From DAOUMU01 sp034409055 (lineage in GTDB: Bacteria > Chloroflexota > Anaerolineae > 4572-78 > J111): a stretch of DNA of 13,138 nt. Within the stretch, counting starts at the first letter, position 1; every line of letters begins with the position of its first letter. Position numbers and translations under genes: made by a program. The stretch covers positions 1 to 13,138 of the forward strand of contig DAOUMU010000303.1 in assembly GCA_034409055.1 (NCBI GenBank), written 5' to 3'. Below, one piece after another: positions 1-6,114 of the stretch. The notes beneath the pieces are model-generated. The model was not told the origin of the DNA. It did no database searches and was given only the letters and a program-made list of their open reading frames with translations.

Positions 1-2
1 TT

Positions 3-104
3 CCCGCCGCAAACGTCCTTTGCAACTTGCTGACGCTACCCGTCGCTTTGCCGGACTACTTGTTGGCTTGTCGCCTGGCCCTGCTGGATAAAAAATTAAG
101 TTGA
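3..104 (+). CDS. C-terminal tail of an unidentified upstream gene (partial)
   Basis: The window opens inside a possible gene. In the third frame 33 codons are open up to TGA at 102-104, encoding a tail rich in Leu, Pro and Ala that ends in LLDKKLS. A second frame is also open, to TAA at 89-91. I favour the third frame because its third codon positions are richer in G and C, as in the other genes here. The fragment is too short to recognise a family, and whether it is coding at all is uncertain. Confidence 0.25.
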   Translation, partial: PAANVLCNLLTLPVALPDYLLACRLALLDKKLS

Positions 105-273
105 CGCATATGGGCCACCACCCCCCCAGTCTGTTCCTGTTGGAGGTGGTGGGGGTAATCACAGTGGTGGATCGTAGCCGTAAGTAAAATGTGGAACAGG
201 AGGCAAAGAGGGCCAAGCAGAGAATAGTCAGTGAGACTGAATGAAATTATCTTTTTACAATTAGGAGAACTCA

Positions 274-1059
274 ATGGCAACGCAACTCAAAGTTTCAGCA
301 CAATCGAATTTGAAAACCTTACTTGATACGATACTGGTTGGTTTTGGCACACTTTTGGGCGGGGTGATCGCCCTGATTAGCCTCTGGCTCTGGCTTGATT
401 ATCAGGCTAACCCTAACCATAGCCTGCTGGCCATTTTAAGTGCCAATGTGGTGACCATTATTCCGATGCCTTTAAGAGACTATTTGAGCTATGAGGCCCA
501 ATTAATGGGCTTGCCGCTGACTGGTCAGACCTCGGCCTTTTGGTATATGGCTCGCGTGGGGGGGATTGTGGCCTATCTACTGTTGTGGCTTTCGACAATG
601 TGGGGGCTCACCCTGAGTACCAAAGTGACCAGCGGTTTGATCCCTGCGCCGATTGCCTATGGTCTGCACGAATTCTTATCCATTCTGACCATTGTCTTTG
701 CCAGCCTGCATGCAGTTGTCTTGTTGGGGGATGCATACATTGATTTCAATATCTTTCACCTGGCAGTTCCTTTTATCGCCCCTTATGAACCCTTGTGGAC
801 AGGTCTGGGCACAATTGGTTTTTATCTCAGTGTAGCCATGACCGGCAGTTTCTATCTTCGCAAGCAGATTGGTCAAAAAACGTGGCGTACCTTACACTAC
901 CTCACTTTTGGGGCTTATGTGCTGACCCTGGTACATGGTTTAATGGCCGGTACCGATAGCCCCCTGGCAATCATAAAGCTTATGTATCTGGGTACAGGTT
1001 TTAGTGTGTTATTTCTCACCTACTACCGGCTTTTTACACTCAAAGTGAAAGTGACCTAA
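274..1059 (+). CDS. Stand-alone ferric-reductase-type di-haem transmembrane protein
   Basis: A 261-residue polytopic membrane protein with about six hydrophobic segments (roughly residues 18-42, 52-66, 92-112, 130-152, 174-196 and 208-224, plus a last one near 232-252). It resembles the ferric reductase / YedZ / NADPH-oxidase membrane domain. Four histidines are placed as in that family: H132 and H146 (H-X13-H) and H208 and H221 (H-X12-H), which would ligate two stacked b-type haems. It should move electrons across the membrane, but no FAD or NAD(P)H domain is attached, so its electron donor is unknown. A clear ribosome site (AGGAGA) lies 6 nt before the ATG. It stands alone on the plus strand and converges with the molybdenum hydroxylase operon. 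The family is well supported; the substrate is not. Confidence 0.8.
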   Translation: MATQLKVSAQSNLKTLLDTILVGFGTLLGGVIALISLWLWLDYQANPNHSLLAILSANVVTIIPMPLRDYLSYEAQLMGLPLTGQTSAFWYMARVGGIVAYLLLWLSTMWGLTLSTKVTSGLIPAPIAYGLHEFLSILTIVFASLHAVVLLGDAYIDFNIFHLAVPFIAPYEPLWTGLGTIGFYLSVAMTGSFYLRKQIGQKTWRTLHYLTFGAYVLTLVHGLMAGTDSPLAIIKLMYLGTGFSVLFLTYYRLFTLKVKVT

Positions 1060-1153
1060 GCATGACCCAACCAGTTATTTTCTGCCTGTCGGCCCGATAT
1101 TCGGCGGTGGCCCGGTGGCGGCTGGAGCGGAGATTGACCTCGGTCAGGGATTC
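1060..1153. other. Short convergent intergenic gap
   Basis: This gap separates the stop of the haem membrane protein from the stop of the molybdenum hydroxylase large subunit. I see no convincing hairpin followed by a T-run. An ATG at 1062 opens a 69-codon frame, but it has no ribosome site and runs antisense into the hydroxylase gene, so I do not call it. Confidence 0.5.
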
Positions 1154-3385
1154 TTATATTCTGCTTCTCACTTTGCCCAGACCCCGTAATACTCGCTCCG
1201 GGGTAAGAGGGAATTTATCAAACCAGATGCCAATGGCATCAAACACAGCCGAGGCAATGACCGCTGCATAGGGCAGATAGGGCATCTCGGCCATACCCCG
1301 CACGCCATAAGGGCCGTCGGGATGCGGATCCTCAACGATGATCGACTCGACCCGCTGGGGGATATCATACACCCCAGGGATGAGATAGGTGCTAAAGTGG
1401 GGGGTCAGGATTTGACCTTTTTCCACGCGGAAATCTTCTAAAACGACGTAGCCGTGGGCCTGCACAATGGCCCCTTCGATCTGGCCGACAATCTGATCTG
1501 GATTGATGGCCTGGCCGACATCGTCGGCACACACCACCCGATTAACGGTAATAAAGCCGGTTTCAGTATCAACAGTCACTTCGGCCAGTTGGGCCACGTA
1601 CCCGTAGGCAAAATTGGGTACACCGTAGCCGGTTTGGGGGTCAAGGGGGGTGGTTTTAGGGGCTAACCAGGTCGCTTCGGCGACGACTGGACGCTCTTCG
1701 GCATGCCATTTGTGCAGGGCAAATTCGGCCGCCTCTTTAACCGCGTTACCGGCCATAAAGGTCAGGCGTGAGGCGCTGGCACTCCCGGAGCTTTCGGTAA
1801 AGGCTGTATCAGAGACCTCCAGTTTAATTTTCTCCAGGTCAAGGTCAAGTGTTTCAGCAGCAATTTGGGCCATCACGGTATGGTGGCCCTGCCCCACGTC
1901 CGCCCCGGCCAGGCGGACAATGGCTTCTTCAATGTCACCACCACCGCGCAACTCCACCTCGGCCCAGCTATTTTCCTGGTAACCAAAGCTAAAGCCAATA
2001 TTTTTAAAGCCAACGGCAAAGGCTCGCCCACTGACGAACCGGGGCAACTCCTCTGGATAGTCAGGATCATTCTCACCCCGTTGGCCATGATAGATCCAGT
2101 TTGATTTCCAGGCCGTCTGACGAATGACCTGCTCCAGGCTAACGCCACCGGGTATGGTAGTACCCACCGATAAGAGGTTATCCTCAGTTAAAACGTTTTT
2201 CAAGCGAAGCTCAACCGGATCTTTGCCCAGTTTTTCGGCTAACTTGTTCATCTGCATCTCGGCCGCGAAGTGGGCCTGGGGAGCACCAAAGCCTCGAAAA
2301 GCCCCGTTGACCAGGTTGTTGGTGTAGACGGCATAGGCATCCACTTTGACGTTAGGAAATTCATAAGGACCGGTGGCAGTCAGGACCGTGTTGCCCAAGA
2401 CCTTATTACTGGTGTACATATAAGCCCCGGCATCGCTGATGATTTCTACTTCAGCAGCGATGAGCGTACCATCAGATTTAGCCCCCCATTTACATTTTAT
2501 GATCATAGGATGGCGTTTGCAATGGCCAATAATGGACTCCTCACGGTTCCAAATAATTTTTACCGGACGCCGATTTTTATAGCGCTCATACATGCGCAGC
2601 ACGACCAGAGCCAGAATAATCTGCACACTCATGTCCTCCCGCCCACCGAAGGTTCCCCCAACGGCGTCGTAAACCACCCGAATTTTGTCGGGGGGTAAAT
2701 CCAGGGCCTGGGCAATCTGTTGCTGGTCTGCCCAGGTCCATTGGCCGGCACAATGCACAGTAATGCGTCCCTGGTCATCCATATAGGCTGTGCCCGCTTC
2801 CGGCTGCAGGTAGGCATGCTCTTGAAAAGGGGTGCGATAGACACCCTCGATAATCACATCGCACCTGTTCCAGGCTGCCTCTGGATCACCTTTGCGAATA
2901 CGTCTATAATCGGCGATATTATTCAGCACGTGGGGATGAAGTTGAGGGGCTTGCCCCGACATAGCAAATTCAGGATCATCGACAATCGGTAGGTCCTCAT
3001 AGGTCACTTTGATCAGGTCGCGGGCTTTGGTGGCAATCTTTTCATTTTCGGCAATAACCACAGCGATTTGGTCGCCGACAAAGCGGACAATATCGCCTCC
3101 CTTTTTATTTGAACCGGGGCCACACAATACCGGCTGATCCAGCACTTGCAGGCCGTATTGATTAATAGGGACATCTTTGGCCGTGAGTACACCCAGAACC
3201 CCGGGGAGGGCTTCGGCTTCACTGGTGTCAATACTGACCACACGGGCGTGTGGTCGCCGGGCAAAGAGAACCTTTAACCACAGTTCATCCTCATAATGAC
3301 GGTCACCGGGGTAAAGGGTTTGGCCGGTGACTTTACCGAAGGCATCGACGCGTTTTACCGATTTTCCAATAGTTTTATAAGCCAT
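1154..3385 (-). CDS. Xanthine dehydrogenase family molybdopterin-binding subunit
   Basis: Full-length large subunit (743 residues) of a molybdenum hydroxylase, the part that holds the Mo-pterin cofactor and hydroxylates the substrate. The small a/b-hammerhead domain is at about 15-130 and the cofactor domains follow. Family landmarks visible are FQEHAYLQPEA (187-197), GGTFGG (243-248), AFRGFGAPQ (362-370, with R364 where xanthine dehydrogenases have a substrate-binding Arg), GQGHHT (498-503) and GMAEMP, whose E700 fits the catalytic glutamate position. The active-site Cys loop of CO dehydrogenase (CoxL) is absent, so this is not a CO dehydrogenase. The substrate (purine, aldehyde or N-heterocycle) cannot be told from sequence alone. 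The ATG at 3385 has an AGGA ribosome site. It is the second gene of the operon, 37 nt after the FAD/[2Fe-2S] subunit. No XdhC-like maturation gene is nearby. Confidence 0.92.
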   Translation of the reverse strand: MAYKTIGKSVKRVDAFGKVTGQTLYPGDRHYEDELWLKVLFARRPHARVVSIDTSEAEALPGVLGVLTAKDVPINQYGLQVLDQPVLCGPGSNKKGGDIVRFVGDQIAVVIAENEKIATKARDLIKVTYEDLPIVDDPEFAMSGQAPQLHPHVLNNIADYRRIRKGDPEAAWNRCDVIIEGVYRTPFQEHAYLQPEAGTAYMDDQGRITVHCAGQWTWADQQQIAQALDLPPDKIRVVYDAVGGTFGGREDMSVQIILALVVLRMYERYKNRRPVKIIWNREESIIGHCKRHPMIIKCKWGAKSDGTLIAAEVEIISDAGAYMYTSNKVLGNTVLTATGPYEFPNVKVDAYAVYTNNLVNGAFRGFGAPQAHFAAEMQMNKLAEKLGKDPVELRLKNVLTEDNLLSVGTTIPGGVSLEQVIRQTAWKSNWIYHGQRGENDPDYPEELPRFVSGRAFAVGFKNIGFSFGYQENSWAEVELRGGGDIEEAIVRLAGADVGQGHHTVMAQIAAETLDLDLEKIKLEVSDTAFTESSGSASASRLTFMAGNAVKEAAEFALHKWHAEERPVVAEATWLAPKTTPLDPQTGYGVPNFAYGYVAQLAEVTVDTETGFITVNRVVCADDVGQAINPDQIVGQIEGAIVQAHGYVVLEDFRVEKGQILTPHFSTYLIPGVYDIPQRVESIIVEDPHPDGPYGVRGMAEMPYLPYAAVIASAVFDAIGIWFDKFPLTPERVLRGLGKVRSRI

Positions 3386-3422
3386 AGGTTGTGTCCTGCT
3401 TTATACCTGTTTAGAAAAAAGA

Positions 3423-4841
3423 CTAATCTTCAGCGGCTTTCTCCAGGGCCTGTAAAATTTTATAGTAACCAGTACAGCGACACAGGTTTCCCGTGATTGC
3501 TTGTTTAATTTCGTCGCGGGTGGGACGTTGCCGTTCTTCCAGCAGCGATACCCCACTCATAATAAAGCCAGGAGTGCAGTAGCCACATTGTACCGCCCCT
3601 TCATCGATAAAAGCCTCTTGAACCGGGTGTAAGGTATCATCCCTGGCTAACCCTTCGATGGTGACGATTTGACTGCTATGGGCGCGGGGAGCGGGTACCA
3701 TACAACTCATAACGGCAATGCCATCCAGGAAGACGGTGCAAGCACCACATTCCCCTTCGGCGCACCCCTCTTTAGTCCCCACCAGGTAGGCATTCTCTCT
3801 AAGCATCCGCAACAGGGTTTTATCATTCGCACCGTGAATCGTTTTGGTTTGGCCATTAATAGTGGTCACAATGGGTTCATCGCCTGTTTCAGTGTGGACA
3901 GCGGTCTGATCATTGGACTGCGTCTGGAAATGACCATCGGTTTTACCCCAGAGCATAATCGCCTTGGGCGGCATCGTGTCACGCTCGGTGCCTTCAGCCA
4001 GTGATTGCAGGGCATGCCGGGTCAGCGTTTCGGTCATGTAGCGCCGGTATTCAGCCGAGCCACGCACATCACTGATGGGGGTGATGGTTTGGGCGGCCAG
4101 CGCCCCGGCATGAGCCATCACGTCGTGGGTTAATATTTTGCCTGTCAGGAAGCGTTCGGCATCTTGGGCCCGGATAATGGTTGGGGCCACACTGCCCAGG
4201 GTAATGCGAGCCTGGGTGACCGTATCAGCCAGCATGGTCAAGATAACGGCCACATTAACGACAGAAATCGCCTGGGCCCGGCGCAAACCCAATTTTAGAA
4301 ATGTACCCACTTGCTGACTGGCTATCGTGGGGAAGGAAATATCCACCAGCATTTCATCGGGTTCAAGCGCCGTCCGGCGCACATCCAGGAAGAATTCTTT
4401 AAACGATAGGGTCCGACGGTCCCGTATGCTCTGCAAGGTAACCGAAGTCCCCAAGGCCCAAAGCGGGGTAATCGTATCATTCGCTGGAGAGGCTGTCACC
4501 AGATTGCCGGCGATTGTGCCCCGGTTACGAATTTGTGGCGCGCCCACTTCCCAGCAAGCCTTGGCCAGGGGAAAGGCTTGTTCCATGCAAAGTGCCGAGC
4601 CAACTACTTGATTATGAGTAACCAACGGTCCTAGATGAATATGTCCTGCCTCATCTAAGGTAATAGTATCCAGGTTGGGAATGCGGGTAATATCTATAAT
4701 TACTTTGGGTGACCGGAGACCACGCTCGATTTCCACAATTAAATCAGTACCTCCGGCCACGAGCTGGGCCTGTTCTCGGTATTCGGCTAAAAGTTGTAGC
4801 GTCTCATCAAGAGAGCGAGGCGTGTAGTATGTCTGCCACAT
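3423..4841 (-). CDS. Fused FAD-binding and [2Fe-2S] subunit of a molybdenum hydroxylase
   Basis: A 472-residue electron-transfer subunit. Residues 1-285 form the FAD-binding domain of the CO dehydrogenase medium-subunit type, with the FAD loops VAGGTDL (28-34) and APQIRNRGTIAGN (101-113). A linker of about 30 residues (290-320) leads to a [2Fe-2S] subunit-like region at 324-470. That region carries a plant-ferredoxin cluster site (C360, C365, C368, C380) and a second site (C419, C422, C454, C456). It would take electrons from the Mo subunit encoded next door and pass them through FAD to an acceptor. In animal xanthine dehydrogenase the order is [2Fe-2S] then FAD; here it is reversed. I choose the ATG at 4841, which has a GGATGGAG ribosome site. 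An in-frame ATG at 4892 would put the start inside the terminator hairpin upstream. Confidence 0.92.
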   Translation of the reverse strand: MWQTYYTPRSLDETLQLLAEYREQAQLVAGGTDLIVEIERGLRSPKVIIDITRIPNLDTITLDEAGHIHLGPLVTHNQVVGSALCMEQAFPLAKACWEVGAPQIRNRGTIAGNLVTASPANDTITPLWALGTSVTLQSIRDRRTLSFKEFFLDVRRTALEPDEMLVDISFPTIASQQVGTFLKLGLRRAQAISVVNVAVILTMLADTVTQARITLGSVAPTIIRAQDAERFLTGKILTHDVMAHAGALAAQTITPISDVRGSAEYRRYMTETLTRHALQSLAEGTERDTMPPKAIMLWGKTDGHFQTQSNDQTAVHTETGDEPIVTTINGQTKTIHGANDKTLLRMLRENAYLVGTKEGCAEGECGACTVFLDGIAVMSCMVPAPRAHSSQIVTIEGLARDDTLHPVQEAFIDEGAVQCGYCTPGFIMSGVSLLEERQRPTRDEIKQAITGNLCRCTGYYKILQALEKAAED

Positions 4842-4864
4842 AACTCCATCCTGAATTAGAAGGT

Positions 4865-4889
4865 AAAAAAACCCCCTGAAAACAGGGGG
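4865..4889 (-). terminator. Intrinsic terminator just upstream of the hydroxylase operon
   Basis: Read on the minus strand: a perfect 7-bp stem CCCCCTG/CAGGGGG (4889-4883 and 4878-4872) with a TTTT loop, followed by seven Ts (4871-4865). This is a textbook intrinsic terminator. It lies downstream of both the nuclease gene and the consensus promoter at 5000-5028. It could therefore insulate the operon from read-through, act as a conditional terminator for the operon's own transcript, or both. Confidence 0.85.
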
Positions 4890-4894
4890 CAATT

Positions 4895-4972
4895 TTATTG
4901 CGAGGTTATCTTAGTAAACACAAAGTAAGGCCCCAACATTGGAATCTTATATGGATGTTTTGTAAGTAACAT
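4895..4972 (-). CDS. Possible 25-codon leader peptide in the attenuator
   Basis: An ATG at 4972 opens a 25-codon frame that ends in TAA at 4897-4895, five nucleotides before the terminator stem starts at 4889. The product would begin MLLTKHPYK and end FVFTKITSQ. The position of the stop against the terminator recalls leader-peptide attenuators. There is no recognisable ribosome site before the ATG and no run of one amino acid, so chance is a real alternative. Confidence 0.2.
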   Translation of the reverse strand: MLLTKHPYKIPMLGPYFVFTKITSQ

Positions 4973-4999
4973 CAGTCTGGAACCAGGTGAGTACCCAAA

Positions 5000-5028
5000 A
5001 TTATAATGCCGAGGCGTAGGCGTGTCAA
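5000..5028 (-). promoter_or_regulatory. Consensus sigma-70 promoter of the molybdenum hydroxylase operon
   Basis: The -35 box TTGACA (5028-5023) and -10 box TATAAT (5005-5000) both match the consensus exactly and are separated by the optimal 17 nt. The -35 box begins 8 nt after the stop codon of the nuclease gene. Transcription should start near 4993. The spacer contains CCTACGCC, which is also an arm of the palindrome upstream of the nuclease gene. Confidence 0.85.
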
Positions 5029-5035
5029 TAATGGC

Positions 5036-5758
5036 TTATCGTGGTAGCAATTTGTCACTAACCAGACTGGCGGCTAACGTTTTTTGGCCAGCGGTAACAA
5101 AGTCAACCGTCAATAGCGTATCGTCGCCACTGGGGGTTATAGCCAAAACCACTCCAGGGCCGAAGGTGATGTGTTCCACTTCCATCCCGACAGTAAAAGA
5201 AACAGAGCCATTGGCCGGGGTAGGGGTTTGAATTGGCTCAGGGACCTGATATTGTCGATCTTCCCACAATTCGGCATAGAGCTTTAAGTTCTTAGAGTAC
5301 TCTATCCGGCGAGAGAGGGTGGCCGCAATCGCCCGGGCTTGAGCCATTTTTTGTGCTAACTCGATATCCTTGACTCGTCGCCCGGCCCGACTCAGCATCC
5401 GGTCTATGGTTTGAAATACAGTTTTGGGGCTGTCCGCCGCCGCATCGATGACGATGAGATTAATCCCGTGGGCCTGGCACATCTCCACGCGAGCATTATC
5501 GCGAGCCCGTTGTTGGATTTCTTCTTCCAAACTGGGGCGCTGCCGGCGTTGCTTGCCCTGTAACCCTTCAAAACGAACAGCCACGCCAATCTCTGGGCAA
5601 AATATGTCCAGTTTGAGGCGGCGACGAGTGGCCGGATTGATCAACCACTCTGGATAAACATTAACTTTGGTTTCTACGTGCTGAAAAATGCGGGTAAAAA
5701 TTTCGCGCCAGGCATTGACTCGCATCCAAACGGGAAAATGATCACCTTTTCGGGCCAT
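5036..5758 (-). CDS. Predicted VSR/PD-(D/E)XK-like nuclease fused to a UvrD/PcrA-type Tudor domain
   Basis: A 240-residue protein of two parts. Residues about 20-106 look like a small restriction-type nuclease fold. LKLDIFCPEIGVAVRFEG gives D51 followed by R62/E64 on the next strand, then a helix with RDNARVEMC, then GINLIVID, as in Vsr/DUF559-like domains. The usual catalytic Lys is not obvious, so activity is uncertain. After a helical middle (115-165) and a Pro-rich linker (172-182), residues 189-238 match the C-terminal Tudor-like domain of UvrD/PcrA helicases (VEHITFGPGVV, then LTVDF). In those helicases this domain contacts RNA polymerase, which suggests, by inference only, a nuclease recruited to transcription or repair. 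The ATG has a GGAG ribosome site and a good promoter upstream. Monocistronic. Confidence 0.65.
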   Translation of the reverse strand: MARKGDHFPVWMRVNAWREIFTRIFQHVETKVNVYPEWLINPATRRRLKLDIFCPEIGVAVRFEGLQGKQRRQRPSLEEEIQQRARDNARVEMCQAHGINLIVIDAAADSPKTVFQTIDRMLSRAGRRVKDIELAQKMAQARAIAATLSRRIEYSKNLKLYAELWEDRQYQVPEPIQTPTPANGSVSFTVGMEVEHITFGPGVVLAITPSGDDTLLTVDFVTAGQKTLAASLVSDKLLPR

Positions 5759-5794
5759 TCATATCTCCATCAACTGTATCCGTTCATGAAATCA

Positions 5795-5823
5795 ATCTTA
5801 GCACACACGTTCTTTTTCGTCAA
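5795..5823 (-). promoter_or_regulatory. Promoter of the nuclease-Tudor gene
   Basis: The -35 TTGACG (5823-5818) and -10 TAAGAT (5800-5795) are separated by exactly 17 nt, about 37 nt before the start codon. Five of six and four of six bases match consensus. The direct and inverted CCTACG repeats lie immediately upstream of the -35 box. Confidence 0.6.
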
Positions 5824-5826
5824 TAC

Positions 5827-5861
5827 TTACCCTACGTTTACCCTACGCCAAATGGCGTAGG
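5827..5861. repeat. Two direct repeats and a palindrome next to a -35 box (putative operator)
   Basis: TTACCCTACG occurs at 5827-5836 and again at 5838-5847, a spacing of 11 nt or about one helical turn. The second copy runs into the palindrome CCTACGCCA-AA-TGGCGTAGG (5842-5861), which adds an inverted third copy of CCTACG. No T-run follows on either strand, so it is not a terminator. The position directly upstream of the nuclease promoter suggests binding sites for a regulator; that is inference. Confidence 0.5.
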
Positions 5862-6020
5862 CAATGCTGCGCAGTTAATTTAGCCAAAAGAGTCGCTTGT
5901 TGGCTGATGTAAAAAGATAGGATTAACTATATACTGAGAGTAACAAATAGCGAGCACCTCGCGCATCTCCTTCCTTCTTTCGCCCAGGGGTTGGCCGTTC
6001 CCACCGATCCTTGGGCAATT

Positions 6021-6045
6021 TTTAAAGCCGAAGTCTGACTTCGGC
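6021..6045 (-). terminator. Second hairpin behind RodZ
   Basis: A perfect 8-bp stem GCCGAAGT/ACTTCGGC (6027-6034 and 6038-6045) with a 3-nt loop. On the minus strand it is followed by TTT and then AAAAATT, a weak tail. It sits just beyond the main terminator and probably acts as a back-up. Confidence 0.45.
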
Positions 6046-6075
6046 AAAAAGCGACTCCAGTGAGTCGCTTTTTTT
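6046..6075. terminator. Bidirectional intrinsic terminator behind RodZ
   Basis: Stem GCGACTC/GAGTCGC (6051-6057 and 6062-6068) with loop CAGT, flanked by five As on the left and seven Ts on the right. It therefore works in both directions. On the minus strand it ends transcription from the RodZ gene, whose stop codon is 40 nt upstream. Confidence 0.8.
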
Positions 6076-6114
6076 ATCGATGTTTCAGTTCTGCTCAGGC
6101 TGAGACGTTTCAGC

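Larger units (their letters stand above)
4842..4994 (-). promoter_or_regulatory. Putative attenuator or riboswitch leader of the molybdenum hydroxylase operon
   Basis: From the predicted start of transcription (about 4993) to the ATG at 4841 lies a roughly 150-nt leader that must run through an intrinsic terminator ending 23 nt before the ATG. A 6-bp hairpin is visible at 4954-4973 (GATGTT with AACATC, 8-nt loop). The AACAT of that stem can instead pair with ATGTT at 4935-4939. The adjoining GGGGC (4930-4934) is complementary to GCCCC in the terminator arm (4886-4890). This gives a possible set of alternative pairings, although each is short. I do not recognise a known riboswitch class here. 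The alternative is that the product is just a small terminated RNA. Confidence 0.5.
5759..6114. other. Intergenic region between the nuclease and RodZ genes
   Basis: These 356 bases hold the nuclease promoter and its CCTACG repeats (5795-5861) and two hairpins that end the RodZ transcript (6021-6075). The middle (5862-6020) shows no gene. A 127-codon minus-strand frame at 5880-6263 crosses both terminator hairpins and the RodZ 3' end, and I reject it. Confidence 0.6.

Noticed and set aside
115..152. CCACCACC/GGTGGTGG hairpin upstream of the haem membrane protein as a terminator
   Set aside because: The loop is 22 nt and no T-run follows. It may be only a C-run and G-run coincidence.
56..280. 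74-codon minus-strand frame before the haem membrane protein
   Set aside because: It runs through a G/C homopolymer-rich stretch and the ribosome site of the plus-strand gene, and its composition is not protein-like.
1062..1271. 69-codon plus-strand frame after the haem membrane protein
   Set aside because: It has no ribosome site, and more than half of it is antisense to the conserved C-terminus of the molybdenum subunit.
2270..2698. 142-codon plus-strand frame inside the molybdenum subunit gene
   Set aside because: It is the antisense shadow of a strongly conserved coding region with no ribosome site.
1154..3385. CO dehydrogenase large subunit (CoxL) as the identity of the molybdenum subunit
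   Set aside because: The characteristic Cys-containing active-site loop of CoxL is absent; the loop reads AFRGFGAPQ as in xanthine/aldehyde-type enzymes.
4842..4892. Upstream ATG (4892) as start of the FAD/[2Fe-2S] subunit
   Set aside because: The extra 17 codons would be read through the terminator hairpin; the ATG at 4841 has a strong ribosome site and begins at the domain start.
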